DNA from: Thermoplasmata archaeon
GTDB taxonomy: Archaea; Thermoplasmatota; Thermoplasmata; GCA-020350865
DNA length: 7,140 nucleotides
Direction of reading: 5' to 3'
NCBI GenBank assembly: GCA_020351895.1
Contig: CP070672.1
Span: 1,000,161 to 1,007,300 of the forward strand
The notes beneath the pieces were generated by a model. The model was not told the origin of the DNA. It saw only the letters and a list, made by a program, of their open reading frames with translations, and made no database searches. The position numbers were made by a program, and so were the translations under genes. Numbering within the stretch: the first letter of the stretch is position 1; each line of letters starts with the position of its first letter. Below, one piece after another: positions 1 through 6,107 of this stretch.

Positions 1-95
1 ATAAGCACTTCATTATCTTTAGGGATAGGTTTTTCTATCTCTTCAAACTTGAGAACCTCAGGCGGTCCGTATTTTGTGGTTATAACAGCTTTCAT
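1..95 (-). CDS. MDR-family NAD(P)H quinone-reductase-like oxidoreductase, N-terminus only (runs off left edge)
   Basis: Only the first 31 codons lie in the window. The peptide begins [19 protein letters not shown] and continues to [10 protein letters not shown]. This is the typical opening of zinc-independent medium-chain dehydrogenase/reductase (MDR) proteins of the quinone oxidoreductase type: a first beta strand, a YGxPEVL segment, then a PxPxxNEVL segment. It closely resembles the start of the complete MDR gene at 2516-3439, so the two are probably paralogues. The ATG at 95 has a strong SD (GGAGGG, 106-111). It lies 58 bp after the stop of the phytoene-dehydrogenase-like gene on the same strand and is probably the last visible gene of that operon. 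The cofactor domain is outside the window, so NAD(P)H use is inferred from the family. Confidence 0.8.
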   Translation of the reverse strand, partial: MKAVITTKYGPPEVLKFEEIEKPIPKDNEVL

Positions 96-105
96 GTTTC
101 TTTAT

Positions 106-111
106 CCCTCC
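106..111 (-). promoter_or_regulatory. Shine-Dalgarno site of the left-edge MDR gene
   Basis: GGAGGG on the minus strand ends 10 nt before the ATG at 95. It is the most canonical ribosome binding site in the window and supports that ATG as the start of the truncated left-edge gene. Confidence 0.7.
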
Positions 112-153
112 GCATTTTGGATATGCTCACATTATCCATTAAATTTCCTATTA

Positions 154-1665
154 TTACGGCTTCGATGTCACAAATTCTTTCTTGTCTTTTGCGCAAATTA
201 TTTGAATAGCATGACGACCCGACATTGCTACTGCAGGTATGCTGCCACCTGGTCGAACCCATTGACCTGCCATGTAAAAGTTCGAAAGGCCTGGCAGTAT
301 CTGGCTCATGCGCATCCTCAATGTTTTCGTCGTCTCGATCCAGCCCTGGAAGCTCCCCTTCCAGTTGCCAGTATACCGCACCCAGGTCACTGGTGTCGCA
401 ACATCCTTCATCTCCACGTTGGCTGCAAATCCTGGGAATCGTTTGTCAAGTAGGGTCACAACCTCATTTGCGATCTTCTCCTTTTCCGCTTTATAGCGAT
501 TGGGATCTTGCTTTAATTTTTTCCAGTAGTTATAATCGGTTGGAAAATGTACCCTTACAAATGTCTTGCCTTCGGGTGCCAGTGTGGGGTCGAAGGTATA
601 GAACTGAACGCTCATGCGGTCGCGCTTCTTCTCACCAATGATCACGGATTTTTCGAATGGAAAATTTATACCGGTGACAGTTGAAGGTATATCTTGATAA
701 GAGTGGTTTACACCCAGTCCAATATATATCAGAGGTGAAAAGAGCCCCATATTGTCATAGTAGCCTCTGATCTTTCTGTCGATATACTTTCCCTCAAGCA
801 TGTCAAATATTGTAGAATGACCATCGGCAGCAGAAACCACGATATCTCCTCGGTGCTCGGTGCCATCTGAGAGCTGTACACCTACTGCCATATTATTTTC
901 AACCAAGATCTTTACAACCTTAGATTTATAATGAATCTTACCACCAAGGGAAAGGTAACGTCGCTCAATGGTTCGAGCAAGCTTCAATGAGCCTCCTTTG
1001 GGATAACCAGTGGTTTTCTGATTCATCCAGGCAAACGTCTTCATCACGGCCAGAATCGGGAATTCAGGGGGATTTTCGAGGTTGAAGATGTGGGGAAAGA
1101 CCTGGCGCATGAACGGGTTTTTGAATTTTTTAGCAACATCCTTGATGGTTTTATTACCCCATTTACGAAAGATTCCGCTGAACGGAACCATACTCCTCAT
1201 TAATTTTAGTACATCCAATGGACCGTATAGATCAGCGGGTTTTTCCCAAGGAATGTGGAAGTCTGTCATCTTCCGGATAGCATTAGTAAAATCCTCAATC
1301 AGATCCTTATCCTCTGGGGCAAGCTCCTTCATATGCTGTTCCAAACGATCGATGTTGCAGTGGACGATGAAAACCTTGCCATCCTCGCCTTCGATTCTTG
1401 CATACTCATCATGATCGATAATATTGCTCTCCTTCATCACACCTAATTCTTCCCATATCTGATAGAAATCAGTTTCCGGTTTTGTGCCAGTCAACCAGTG
1501 AATGCAACCGTCGATTTTATAACCCTTGCGTTTCCATGTGGTGCAAACACCGCCAGGTAATGTGTGCATCTCGAAAATTTTTGTATCATACCCATTCATC
1601 TGCCCGTAGCATCCAGTAGATAGACCCGCAACTCCTGCACCGATGATTATTATCGATTTTGGCAT
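154..1665 (-). CDS. Phytoene-dehydrogenase-like FAD/NAD(P)-dependent oxidoreductase (CrtI / retinol-saturase superfamily)
   Basis: A 503-aa flavoprotein of the amine-oxidase/CrtI superfamily (COG1233 type). The N-terminal Rossmann motif is clear: GAGVAG at residues 9-14, with an acidic Glu32 at the end of the second strand and a PGG at 37-39, as in FAD-binding CrtI-like enzymes. The C-terminus carries the second FAD motif, MAGQWVRPGGSIPAVAMSGR, at about 465-484. Length is normal for the family. Members desaturate, saturate or isomerise polyenes such as phytoene or retinol, and many archaeal members have no known substrate. No carotenoid synthesis genes (crtB, crtE) are nearby, so calling it phytoene desaturase would be over-specific. 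Isoprenoid chains of lipids or quinones are possible substrates (inference). I chose the ATG at 1665 because GTGATC, matching the anti-SD register, precedes it. An in-frame GTG at 1674 would add three residues but lacks its own SD. Confidence 0.85.
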   Translation of the reverse strand: MPKSIIIIGAGVAGLSTGCYGQMNGYDTKIFEMHTLPGGVCTTWKRKGYKIDGCIHWLTGTKPETDFYQIWEELGVMKESNIIDHDEYARIEGEDGKVFIVHCNIDRLEQHMKELAPEDKDLIEDFTNAIRKMTDFHIPWEKPADLYGPLDVLKLMRSMVPFSGIFRKWGNKTIKDVAKKFKNPFMRQVFPHIFNLENPPEFPILAVMKTFAWMNQKTTGYPKGGSLKLARTIERRYLSLGGKIHYKSKVVKILVENNMAVGVQLSDGTEHRGDIVVSAADGHSTIFDMLEGKYIDRKIRGYYDNMGLFSPLIYIGLGVNHSYQDIPSTVTGINFPFEKSVIIGEKKRDRMSVQFYTFDPTLAPEGKTFVRVHFPTDYNYWKKLKQDPNRYKAEKEKIANEVVTLLDKRFPGFAANVEMKDVATPVTWVRYTGNWKGSFQGWIETTKTLRMRMSQILPGLSNFYMAGQWVRPGGSIPAVAMSGRHAIQIICAKDKKEFVTSKP

Positions 1666-1666
1666 C

Positions 1667-1674
1667 GTGATCAC
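1667..1674 (-). promoter_or_regulatory. SD-like GTGATCAC deciding the start of the flavoprotein gene
   Basis: GTGATC matches the downstream half of the GGAGGTGATC anti-SD complement and ends a few nt before the ATG at 1665. In this register the SD core would sit 8 nt from the ATG. The element is itself an 8-bp palindrome. The GTG inside it is the alternative start at 1674, so it is more likely part of the SD than a codon. Confidence 0.5.
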
Positions 1675-1711
1675 TTATCATGCTTCACACGTTGAATCTG
1701 CTCATCTAAAC

Positions 1712-2455
1712 CTAGTTTACATCTGTTTTTTCAGAATTTGAAGTGGTTACAGGGGGGTTGAATCCTTTGGCTATGAGCCAAACCGCAAATACCATCTCCT
1801 GCACAGCTAGGGGAGCAGCCAGAATTGCTGGATCATGACCGAATAAACTTATCAAACCATATAGTAGAACGCATGCACCTCCAATGAAGCCCCAGATCGA
1901 CAGCCATGAAGGAACGAGCTTTAATTTGAACAATATAAAATTAAGCACCAGACCTCCCAAACCCAAGAAGATCATGGTACCAATTATAAAGGACCAATCG
2001 AATAATGCTTTCAAAAGGATCACTGAAGGTTCATAATCGGCGGCATTCAGATCTCCTGCCACAAATTCCTGACTTAGTGTCAACAGTGATTGTAGACTGA
2101 TTACTGAAACAAGAATTAAGACCGTCTCCATAAGCCTGAAAGAAACATATCCAAGGGACAGACCTTCATGGTATTTTTTTAGGATCGGATGCATGAAAAA
2201 TCCAATGCCCGCAACAGAAATGGCAAGAATTATCCAGCATATCCCAGCAATTATTATCCCGGTTTCATTATCTACAACTTTGACAAGATCAACCGGATCA
2301 TCCTCCAAAGAGGATCCCATAAAAACGATACCTACTATGGTAACAGCCGTGGCTGTTATGAACAATAATCCCACGATGATTGCGGTCTGTCTGTAATAAT
2401 CCTTTTTTTTTTCTTTCTCATTCTCTGGTTCCATCTTCTTTTCTCCCTCAACCAT
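1712..2455 (-). CDS. DUF4386-family six-span membrane protein
   Basis: A 247-aa integral membrane protein with a very charged cytoplasmic-looking N-terminus (residues 1-22, rich in Glu and Lys). About six hydrophobic spans follow, at roughly 24-46, 66-88, 104-126, 146-177, 183-205 and 211-230. The stretch GYVSFRLMETVLILVSVISL (102-121) matches the conserved FRxxE region of DUF4386 proteins, a family with no established function. The ATG at 2455 is preferred over an in-frame GTG at 2464 because GAGG at 2464-2467 lies 8 nt upstream of the ATG, and the GTG is part of that SD. It starts 60 bp after the MDR gene and ends 46 bp before the flavoprotein gene, so it is very probably co-transcribed with both. 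A run of ten A on the coding strand (2403-2412) encodes part of the Lys stretch. Confidence 0.8.
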   Translation of the reverse strand: MVEGEKKMEPENEKEKKKDYYRQTAIIVGLLFITATAVTIVGIVFMGSSLEDDPVDLVKVVDNETGIIIAGICWIILAISVAGIGFFMHPILKKYHEGLSLGYVSFRLMETVLILVSVISLQSLLTLSQEFVAGDLNAADYEPSVILLKALFDWSFIIGTMIFLGLGGLVLNFILFKLKLVPSWLSIWGFIGGACVLLYGLISLFGHDPAILAAPLAVQEMVFAVWLIAKGFNPPVTTSNSEKTDVN

Positions 2456-2461
2456 TTCTCC

Positions 2462-2467
2462 CACCTC
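2462..2467 (-). promoter_or_regulatory. SD site GAGGTG deciding the start of the DUF4386 gene
   Basis: GAGGTG on the minus strand is followed by GGAGAA and then the ATG at 2455. The GTG within this motif (2464-2462) is in frame and could be taken as the start. Its overlap with the SD core makes the ATG the better choice. Confidence 0.55.
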
Positions 2468-2515
2468 ATTCTATTTGATGTTTCCTGTTAAGTTCTATTG
2501 TTAGGCTTTATCATC

Positions 2516-3439
2516 TTACACCACAGTTATTACCACATTCCCCCACTTGTGTCCTTTATCGACATAGCTATGTGCATCGGCTGTCTGCTCCAAGGGATAG
2601 GTTCTGTCTATGACTGGTTTGATCTTTCCCTCTTCAATAAGCTTTCTAAGAAAATCTAACTTTTCAGTGGTTTCGCTTGTCAGGGTTTTAGAGGTTAGAT
2701 AGGTACCGTTCTTCTTTAGGGCCTTTTTACATTCCTTAGGTGAGAGCTTTCCTACCGCTTCAAAAACCACGTCATAGATTTTCCCCTTTTTGGTGAAATC
2801 CTCTTTCGTATAATCAATCACATTTTCGGCTCCAAGTGATTTTACTTTTTCCAGATGCCGAAAGCTGCACACCCCGGTAACTTCCCCTCCAAAGTACTTG
2901 GCAAGCTGAACCGCATAGGTGCCCAAACTTCCCGAAGCTCCGTAGACAAGGACCTTCTGTCCTTTCTGGATATTTGCTGTTCTGAGGATATGTAACGCTG
3001 CCATGCCTGCTACTGGAACGCAGGCGGCTTCCGCATGGGTAGCATTGGAGGGTTTTATGGCCACCACACCTTTTTTCCATTTTTCAGGTATACAAACGTA
3101 TTCTGCATATGCTCCAGCCGAAAGACCGGTTGTGGAAGCATAAACCGAATCACCTTTCTTAAAAAGTTTTACATTCTTGCCAACTTCCTCAACTTCCCCT
3201 GACAGTTCATATCCAATTATGGGTTTTTTTGGTTTTGTGAATCCAAAGAATACCCGTGTCATGAAGGTAAAGAATTTGGAATCCGGGTGCTTGCCAGTTC
3301 TTGCCCATCGGGTAGCTGCATTCACAGTTGTGGCATGAACCTTTACCAGTAATTCATTGTCCTTGGGTGTGGGTTTCGGAACCTCTTTAAGATGGAAAAC
3401 ATCAGGCCCTCCGTATTTCTCATATACTATAGCTTTCAC
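2516..3439 (-). CDS. Zinc-independent MDR NAD(P)H-dependent oxidoreductase (quinone oxidoreductase / alcohol-dehydrogenase-like)
   Basis: A 307-aa soluble enzyme of the MDR superfamily. Residues 1-125 form the GroES-like catalytic domain. The usual GHE zinc position reads GYE (76-78), and no cysteine-rich structural zinc loop is seen, so it groups with zinc-less quinone-oxidoreductase-type enzymes. The nucleotide fold has YGASGSLG at about 166-173. The second-strand region [20 protein letters not shown] (191-210) has Ser and Arg where NADPH-preferring members do, so NADPH is likely (inference). Reduction of quinones or enones is the family activity and the true substrate is unknown. At 307 aa it is shorter than many relatives. 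The segment after NGTYLTSK goes almost directly to the C-terminal [19 protein letters not shown], as in a short subfamily I recall. It starts with GTG, overlapping the upstream TGA stop as GTGA, with an SD (GAGGTGG) inside the upstream gene. This suggests translational coupling. Confidence 0.87.
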   Translation of the reverse strand: MKAIVYEKYGGPDVFHLKEVPKPTPKDNELLVKVHATTVNAATRWARTGKHPDSKFFTFMTRVFFGFTKPKKPIIGYELSGEVEEVGKNVKLFKKGDSVYASTTGLSAGAYAEYVCIPEKWKKGVVAIKPSNATHAEAACVPVAGMAALHILRTANIQKGQKVLVYGASGSLGTYAVQLAKYFGGEVTGVCSFRHLEKVKSLGAENVIDYTKEDFTKKGKIYDVVFEAVGKLSPKECKKALKKNGTYLTSKTLTSETTEKLDFLRKLIEEGKIKPVIDRTYPLEQTADAHSYVDKGHKWGNVVITVV

Positions 3440-3879
3440 GAGGATTCCACCTCAGGACTACCTTCCTGTATTGGCCACTTCCACGCTGTCCAGATGATTA
3501 GTACATCGAACAGAACATATGCAATTCCCAATAGATATTCCCAGCCATCAACTGCCTCACTTATATACCCTATATTGATTAATAAAAATACAATGGCTGC
3601 GATTATGTTTACCCAACGGACAAATTTGGGCTTCCCTATGAGGGAGAACATGATCATGAATGTTTGAATAATGGCAAGTGGTGCTGCGACGAAGGTCAAT
3701 AAATCGTTTGAGATGGGCTCAGGATCTTTATGTTGCAGAAGGGACACCATATCCCCAAATGTCCATAGCAAAAATTGTGATATCCAAAATGCTGCAAGTA
3801 ATATCCTAACATTGATCTTTGGATCTACCAAGCTATCTGAACTTGCTTTCTTTTCTTCTTTCTCCTTATCCTCAACCAT
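3436..3879 (-). CDS. Small four-span membrane protein, DUF6326-like
   Basis: A 147-aa membrane protein with a charged N-terminus (residues 1-21) and four hydrophobic segments at about 24-46, 61-81, 87-106 and 116-133. The pattern [21 protein letters not shown] (27-47), with Asp43, and the ending [11 protein letters not shown] (130-140) recall DUF6326 proteins, which have no known function. The family assignment is from memory and moderate. The ATG at 3879 is preferred over the in-frame ATG at 3888. GGAG at 3889-3892 touches the 3888 codon directly but sits 9 nt from 3879. The stop overlaps the GTG start of the MDR gene by 4 bp, so the two are translationally coupled and probably work together, perhaps as a membrane partner or anchor for the reductase (inference). 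Confidence 0.75.
   Translation of the reverse strand: MVEDKEKEEKKASSDSLVDPKINVRILLAAFWISQFLLWTFGDMVSLLQHKDPEPISNDLLTFVAAPLAIIQTFMIMFSLIGKPKFVRWVNIIAAIVFLLINIGYISEAVDGWEYLLGIAYVLFDVLIIWTAWKWPIQEGSPEVESS
3440..3453 (-). promoter_or_regulatory. SD with hairpin potential before the GTG start of the MDR gene
   Basis: On the minus strand GAGG (3453-3450), a 6-nt loop, and CCTC (3443-3440) lie directly before the GTG at 3439. The first arm is the SD, so the stem could mask it until a ribosome finishing the upstream gene opens it. The same bases also code for the end of the DUF6326-like protein. Confidence 0.35.
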
Positions 3880-3888
3880 TTCCCTCAT

Positions 3889-3892
3889 CTCC
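3889..3892 (-). promoter_or_regulatory. SD core GGAG deciding the start of the DUF6326-like gene
   Basis: GGAG on the minus strand abuts an ATG at 3888 with no spacing but lies 9 nt before the in-frame ATG at 3879. The spacing favours 3879. Confidence 0.5.
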
Positions 3893-3900
3893 TTCTTATG

Positions 3901-3910
3901 ATTTTATAAT
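3901..3910 (-). promoter_or_regulatory. Possible TATA box upstream of the DUF6326-like gene
   Basis: ATTATAAAAT on the minus strand is centred about 26 bp upstream of the ATG at 3879. That distance would put the transcript start almost at the start codon. It could give the five downstream genes their own promoter. AT-rich DNA makes chance matches common. Confidence 0.35.
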
Positions 3911-4055
3911 TGTAGATAACTCATATTGCAAGAAAGTTTACTCTCTTACCTCCATCTCAAACAGCCTAAAGGGGGATATCTCTCTGTTTATTAAAAATTT
4001 TCCAGACTTTTGTGATGCTGAAAACGAGTTTTTTCCAATGGCATCAAAGATGTAA

Positions 4056-4664
4056 TCAATTATTCAGAAATACCATCAGAGCAAGAACAAAATAGTATAG
4101 CTCGAAGGGAGTGACCCCGAACCTTTCTAAAATGCCTCTGTACTTACCTTTAATGAAGATGCCTGCAATAATCATTAGAACAAGAGCTGATATGGCTGAG
4201 ATGAGCGAATAAGTAGCAAAGGCACTCCATCCTGAAACATCCTGCAATCTAAACCACAGCGCAACCATCCCAGCAATAGTCAGTATTCCCGATGCCATTA
4301 CTAATATTAGATGCATTTTTCCCCTGAAGGTTTCTATCTCACCACCCTCATCCAGAGGGAAGAAGAAGGCAACGAGCATTCCTAAAAATGAACTTATTAT
4401 AAATAAAAGAGGTCCTACAAATGATCCTCCTTCGTCATTTATTCCCTCGTGTAATCCAAGGTAAAATAAAAACAGAAGAACACTTGATACAATTATGAAG
4501 GATTGCATAAGACGCTTGTTGGGTGCACCAACTGCAAATAAAGAACTAATATCATCACGGATATGGCTATAATCCGATCGTAATTTACCTCCAATTATCC
4601 ACATTAAGGTATAAATAATGGGACTTAGCATTCCAAAGATTGCCAGGATCTGAAACATATTCAT
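4056..4664 (-). CDS. DUF998-family six-span membrane protein
   Basis: A 202-aa integral membrane protein matching the DUF998 layout. The first span (about 4-25) is followed by a YSHIRDDISSLFAVGAPN segment (32-49), the family's conserved ISxLxxxGAPN region. Spans follow at about 54-71, 83-103, 118-138, 148-172 and 186-200. The loop FFPLDEGGEIETFRGKMH (101-118) matches the conserved FPxDxGG...GxxH signature. The function of DUF998 is unknown. Three starts are possible: GTG 4673, ATG 4664 and ATG 4658. I chose 4664 because a GATGTGA element sits in the SD register seen at other genes here, but a leaderless start at 4658 fits the upstream TATA box. It is divergent from the regulator at 4995 and is a likely target of it (inference). 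Confidence 0.82.
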   Translation of the reverse strand: MNMFQILAIFGMLSPIIYTLMWIIGGKLRSDYSHIRDDISSLFAVGAPNKRLMQSFIIVSSVLLFLFYLGLHEGINDEGGSFVGPLLFIISSFLGMLVAFFFPLDEGGEIETFRGKMHLILVMASGILTIAGMVALWFRLQDVSGWSAFATYSLISAISALVLMIIAGIFIKGKYRGILERFGVTPFELYYFVLALMVFLNN

Positions 4665-4676
4665 AATTTTCACATC
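4661..4676 (-). repeat. Leader motif copy 1 (GATGTG-A-AAATTATGA) over the DUF998 start
   Basis: A 16-bp sequence covering the SD-like element and the ATG at 4664. It matches the sequence over the divergent regulator start at 4983-4998 at 15 of 16 positions. The SD and ATG account for part of the identity. The shared AAATT spacer and the trailing A are not required by translation. Confidence 0.5.
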
Positions 4677-4680
4677 TTCA

Positions 4681-4690
4681 TTTTATAAAT
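4681..4690 (-). promoter_or_regulatory. Possible TATA box for the DUF998 gene
   Basis: ATTTATAAAA on the minus strand is centred about 21-27 bp upstream of the ATG candidates at 4664 and 4658. It matches the archaeal box A consensus TTTATA. This spacing predicts no leader or a very short one, which conflicts with use of the SD-like GATGTGA unless transcription starts further upstream. Confidence 0.45.
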
Positions 4691-4772
4691 TGATGAGTTC
4701 AATTTTTAACAAAGAAGTGCAGACACCGTCATCGGATTCATTGAACCATTGAGATATAAAATCAATATCTTT

Positions 4773-4794
4773 CAGATATATAAATATATATCTG
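4773..4794. promoter_or_regulatory. 22-bp near-perfect palindrome, candidate operator
   Basis: Two perfect 10-bp arms (CAGATATATA and its reverse complement) flank a central AA. A second, looser pair of the outer hexamers, AGATAT at 4752 and ATATCT at 4765, lies 22-23 bp upstream, about two helical turns. Symmetry of this kind suits a dimeric winged-helix protein, and a FilR1-type regulator is encoded next door. The core is TA-rich, so it could also contain a TATA box for either direction. Confidence 0.5.
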
Positions 4795-4964
4795 CTCAGC
4801 ATTTCTTCAATATACGATCTGTGGTGATGATGTGTGGTTGTGTCCCATTTCTCATCTTTCTTTGTGAAGATTTTCTTACCACCCTATAATCCATCCCTGT
4901 GAATCATGGGATACCAGGAGAACAACAGAAATCCATAAATATCGACAGGATGTTACTTGTTTTT

Positions 4965-4976
4965 AGTATAAAAATT
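4965..4976 (+). promoter_or_regulatory. Possible TATA box for the regulator gene
   Basis: AGTATAAAAATT has its TATAAAAA core centred about 25 bp before the ATG at 4995, giving a nearly leaderless transcript. A second candidate, CATAAATAT at 4934-4942 preceded by AGAAA, would give a leader of about 30 nt that includes the SD-like AGGATGTG. Confidence 0.4.
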
Positions 4977-4982
4977 AAAAAG

Positions 4983-4998
4983 GATGTGTAAATTATGA
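4983..4998 (+). repeat. Leader motif copy 2 (GATGTG-T-AAATTATGA) over the regulator start
   Basis: The partner of the motif at 4661-4676 on the other strand, with one mismatch. It covers the SD-like AGGATGTG and the ATG at 4995. The pair could be autoregulatory operators at both divergent starts, or simply a shared translation-initiation sequence. Confidence 0.5.
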
Positions 4999-5729
4999 CA
5001 TCAAAACTCTTGCAAGTTCTTTCCCACCCAATCAAGCTCGAAATCCTCAGAACAATCACAACCCAACCCGAACCTGTGGAAACCATTGCCCAGAAGGTCG
5101 ATATCAGCCCTGAGGAGACCAAGGTCCATCTGGATAGCCTTCACGGAGCGGGCCTTGTGGACAAAGAGCCAGATGGAAAGTACCGTGATGCTCCTTTGGG
5201 GCAACTCACACTTTCACTTCTCATTGACCTGGATTTTGTGGCTGCCAACTATGATTGCTTTCGCGACCTCGATCTCTCTCTTTTACCCATATCCTTTGTT
5301 GAGCGACTTGGGGAATTGAAGGATAGCGAACGAATTGAGGGTGCAGTTACCAACATTCAGAATGCCGAGAAAATGTTCAGCCGAGCCGAGAAGAAGATTT
5401 CAGTGATTGCCAATGAAGTTATGCTTGATGCTGTTCCCATTGTTCGGGAGAAGGTTTCCAAGGGTGCGGATTTTCGTTTTATAATTGACCAGACATTCAA
5501 GCCCCCTAAAGATTTTAAAAGCACGTTGCCCCAGCTTTGGAGGAAGATCTGGAAGATTCCAGCAGCAACCGTGGTCACTGACAATGAAGCAATGGTTTTT
5601 TTCCTTGACCGAAAGTTAAAGGTGGACTACTCTATAGGCTTTGTATCAAAAGAACCTGCTTTTATTAAATGGTGTGAGGAGCTCGTGGACTATCTCTGGG
5701 ATCAGGGAGATCTTGTTGAATCTGAATAA
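4995..5729 (+). CDS. Winged-helix transcriptional regulator with FilR1-like (DUF1724) C-terminal domain
   Basis: A 244-aa ArsR-like regulator. Residues 1-75 form the winged helix-turn-helix: LLQVLSHPIKLEILRTI (5-21) is the typical first helix, VETIAQKVDISPEETKVHLDSLHGAGLV (28-55) contains the HTH, and a short wing follows. Residues about 115-238 resemble the FilR1/DUF1724 domain: paired strands near KISVIAN (134-140) and FRFIIDQ (160-166), then a terminal EPAFIKWCEELVDYLWDQGDLVE helix region (220-242). The domain was described in archaeal regulators such as FilR1, and its ligand here is unknown. The gene is divergent from the DUF998 gene and 15 bp upstream of a membrane protein gene, so it probably controls one or both transcription units (inference). 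The ATG is preceded by AGGATGTG. Confidence 0.85.
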   Translation: MTSKLLQVLSHPIKLEILRTITTQPEPVETIAQKVDISPEETKVHLDSLHGAGLVDKEPDGKYRDAPLGQLTLSLLIDLDFVAANYDCFRDLDLSLLPISFVERLGELKDSERIEGAVTNIQNAEKMFSRAEKKISVIANEVMLDAVPIVREKVSKGADFRFIIDQTFKPPKDFKSTLPQLWRKIWKIPAATVVTDNEAMVFFLDRKLKVDYSIGFVSKEPAFIKWCEELVDYLWDQGDLVESE

Positions 5730-5743
5730 AGGAGTGACATCCT
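5730..5743 (+). promoter_or_regulatory. SD with hairpin potential before the 120-aa membrane protein
   Basis: AGGA (5730-5733) is the SD and can pair with TCCT (5740-5743) across a 6-nt loop just before the ATG at 5745. It resembles the arrangement at 3440-3453. Confidence 0.35.
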
Positions 5744-5744
5744 C

Positions 5745-6107
5745 ATGGTGTCCTACCGGCCAATAGGTGTAACAATCCTGGCAGCTTTTATAATAATAAC
5801 CTACTCTATCATCTTTCTATTTGGATTAGCGGTACTCTTAGAGGGTATAGACAGTATCCCCTACTTTTGGGTCGAAGGGGGAGCATTGACCATCATGGGC
5901 ATTATTCTATTAATATGGGCCTTTCTCCGCCTCTCCATGGGCTTCGGCCTTTTAAGATTGAGAAGAAGGGCTTGGAAATCGGCCATGGTAGTCTTTATTA
6001 TTGGCCTTGGAATCGATTTGTTTTTCGCAACTGGTCAGGTTCTGTTGGATGTAATAGTGATTGTTTACCTTCTCATTGTGAAAAGGCATTTCAGGTATGG
6101 GGATTAA
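5745..6107 (+). CDS. Uncharacterised small membrane protein (about three to four spans)
   Basis: A 120-aa hydrophobic protein that I cannot assign to a named family. It starts VSYRPIGVTILAAF, an opening common to many small archaeal and bacterial membrane proteins of unknown function. Spans lie at about 8-32 and 42-65, with one or two more at 77-112. A basic loop GLLRLRRRAWKSAM (68-81) between spans should face the cytoplasm by the positive-inside rule. The C-terminus KRHFRYGD is basic. The ATG follows the regulator stop by 15 bp with an AGGAG SD, so the two form an operon. The protein may act with the regulator, for example as a membrane partner or an effector it controls, but nothing in the sequence shows this. 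The gene ends 13 bp before the convergent methyltransferase gene. Confidence 0.75.
   Translation: MVSYRPIGVTILAAFIIITYSIIFLFGLAVLLEGIDSIPYFWVEGGALTIMGIILLIWAFLRLSMGFGLLRLRRRAWKSAMVVFIIGLGIDLFFATGQVLLDVIVIVYLLIVKRHFRYGD

Larger units (their letters stand above)
3880..4055 (-). other. 176-bp gap inside the minus-strand gene series
   Basis: This gap is much larger than the others in the cluster (under 65 bp). On the minus strand it holds a short T tract (about 3993-3997, within AATTTTTAATAA) that might end the DUF998 transcript, and the TATA-like box at 3901-3910. I see no credible gene. It therefore probably separates the DUF998 transcript from a five-gene downstream unit, although read-through cannot be excluded. 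Confidence 0.45.
4665..4994. other. Divergent intergenic regulatory region
   Basis: 330 bp without a credible gene between the DUF998 and regulator genes. It contains TATA-like boxes near both ends, a 22-bp near-perfect palindrome at 4773-4794 with a second AGATAT/ATATCT pair next to it at 4752-4770, and a weak ATCCC/GGGAT inverted pair at 4893-4912. It most likely holds both divergent promoters and the operators of the regulator. The reading frames crossing it are short and have no family features. Confidence 0.65.

Noticed and set aside
49..641. Two overlapping plus-strand reading frames of 134-138 codons
   Set aside because: They lie antisense to the flavoprotein gene, which has clear FAD motifs. 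Their translations are low-complexity and rich in Ser, Cys and His without family features.
1082..1446. Plus-strand frames of 110 and 63 codons
   Set aside because: Antisense shadows of the flavoprotein gene, with no SD and no recognisable domain.
154..1665. Naming the flavoprotein crtI (phytoene desaturase)
   Set aside because: The superfamily is clear, but no carotenoid pathway genes are nearby and many members act on other substrates, so a gene symbol is not justified.
2516..3439. MDR gene as a truncated pseudogene because it is shorter than many relatives
   Set aside because: Both domains, the cofactor motif and the normal C-terminal ending are present in one frame. A short but intact subfamily is more likely.
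3819..4055. Plus-strand frame of 78 codons extending into the gap before the DUF998 stop
   Set aside because: It begins antisense to the DUF6326-like gene, has no convincing SD and encodes a composition-biased peptide. The gap is better explained as regulatory.
4823..4890. Box C-like GTGATGA at 4823-4829 suggesting a C/D box guide RNA
   Set aside because: No CTGA box D occurs at a suitable distance downstream (none to 4890), and there is no terminal stem.
4893..4912. ATCCC/GGGAT inverted pair as a terminator or operator
   Set aside because: Only 5 bp per arm with a 10-nt loop and no T tract. Weak compared with the palindrome at 4773-4794.
4904..5204. Minus-strand frames across the regulator start
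   Set aside because: They overlap the winged-helix region, which has strong family features on the plus strand.
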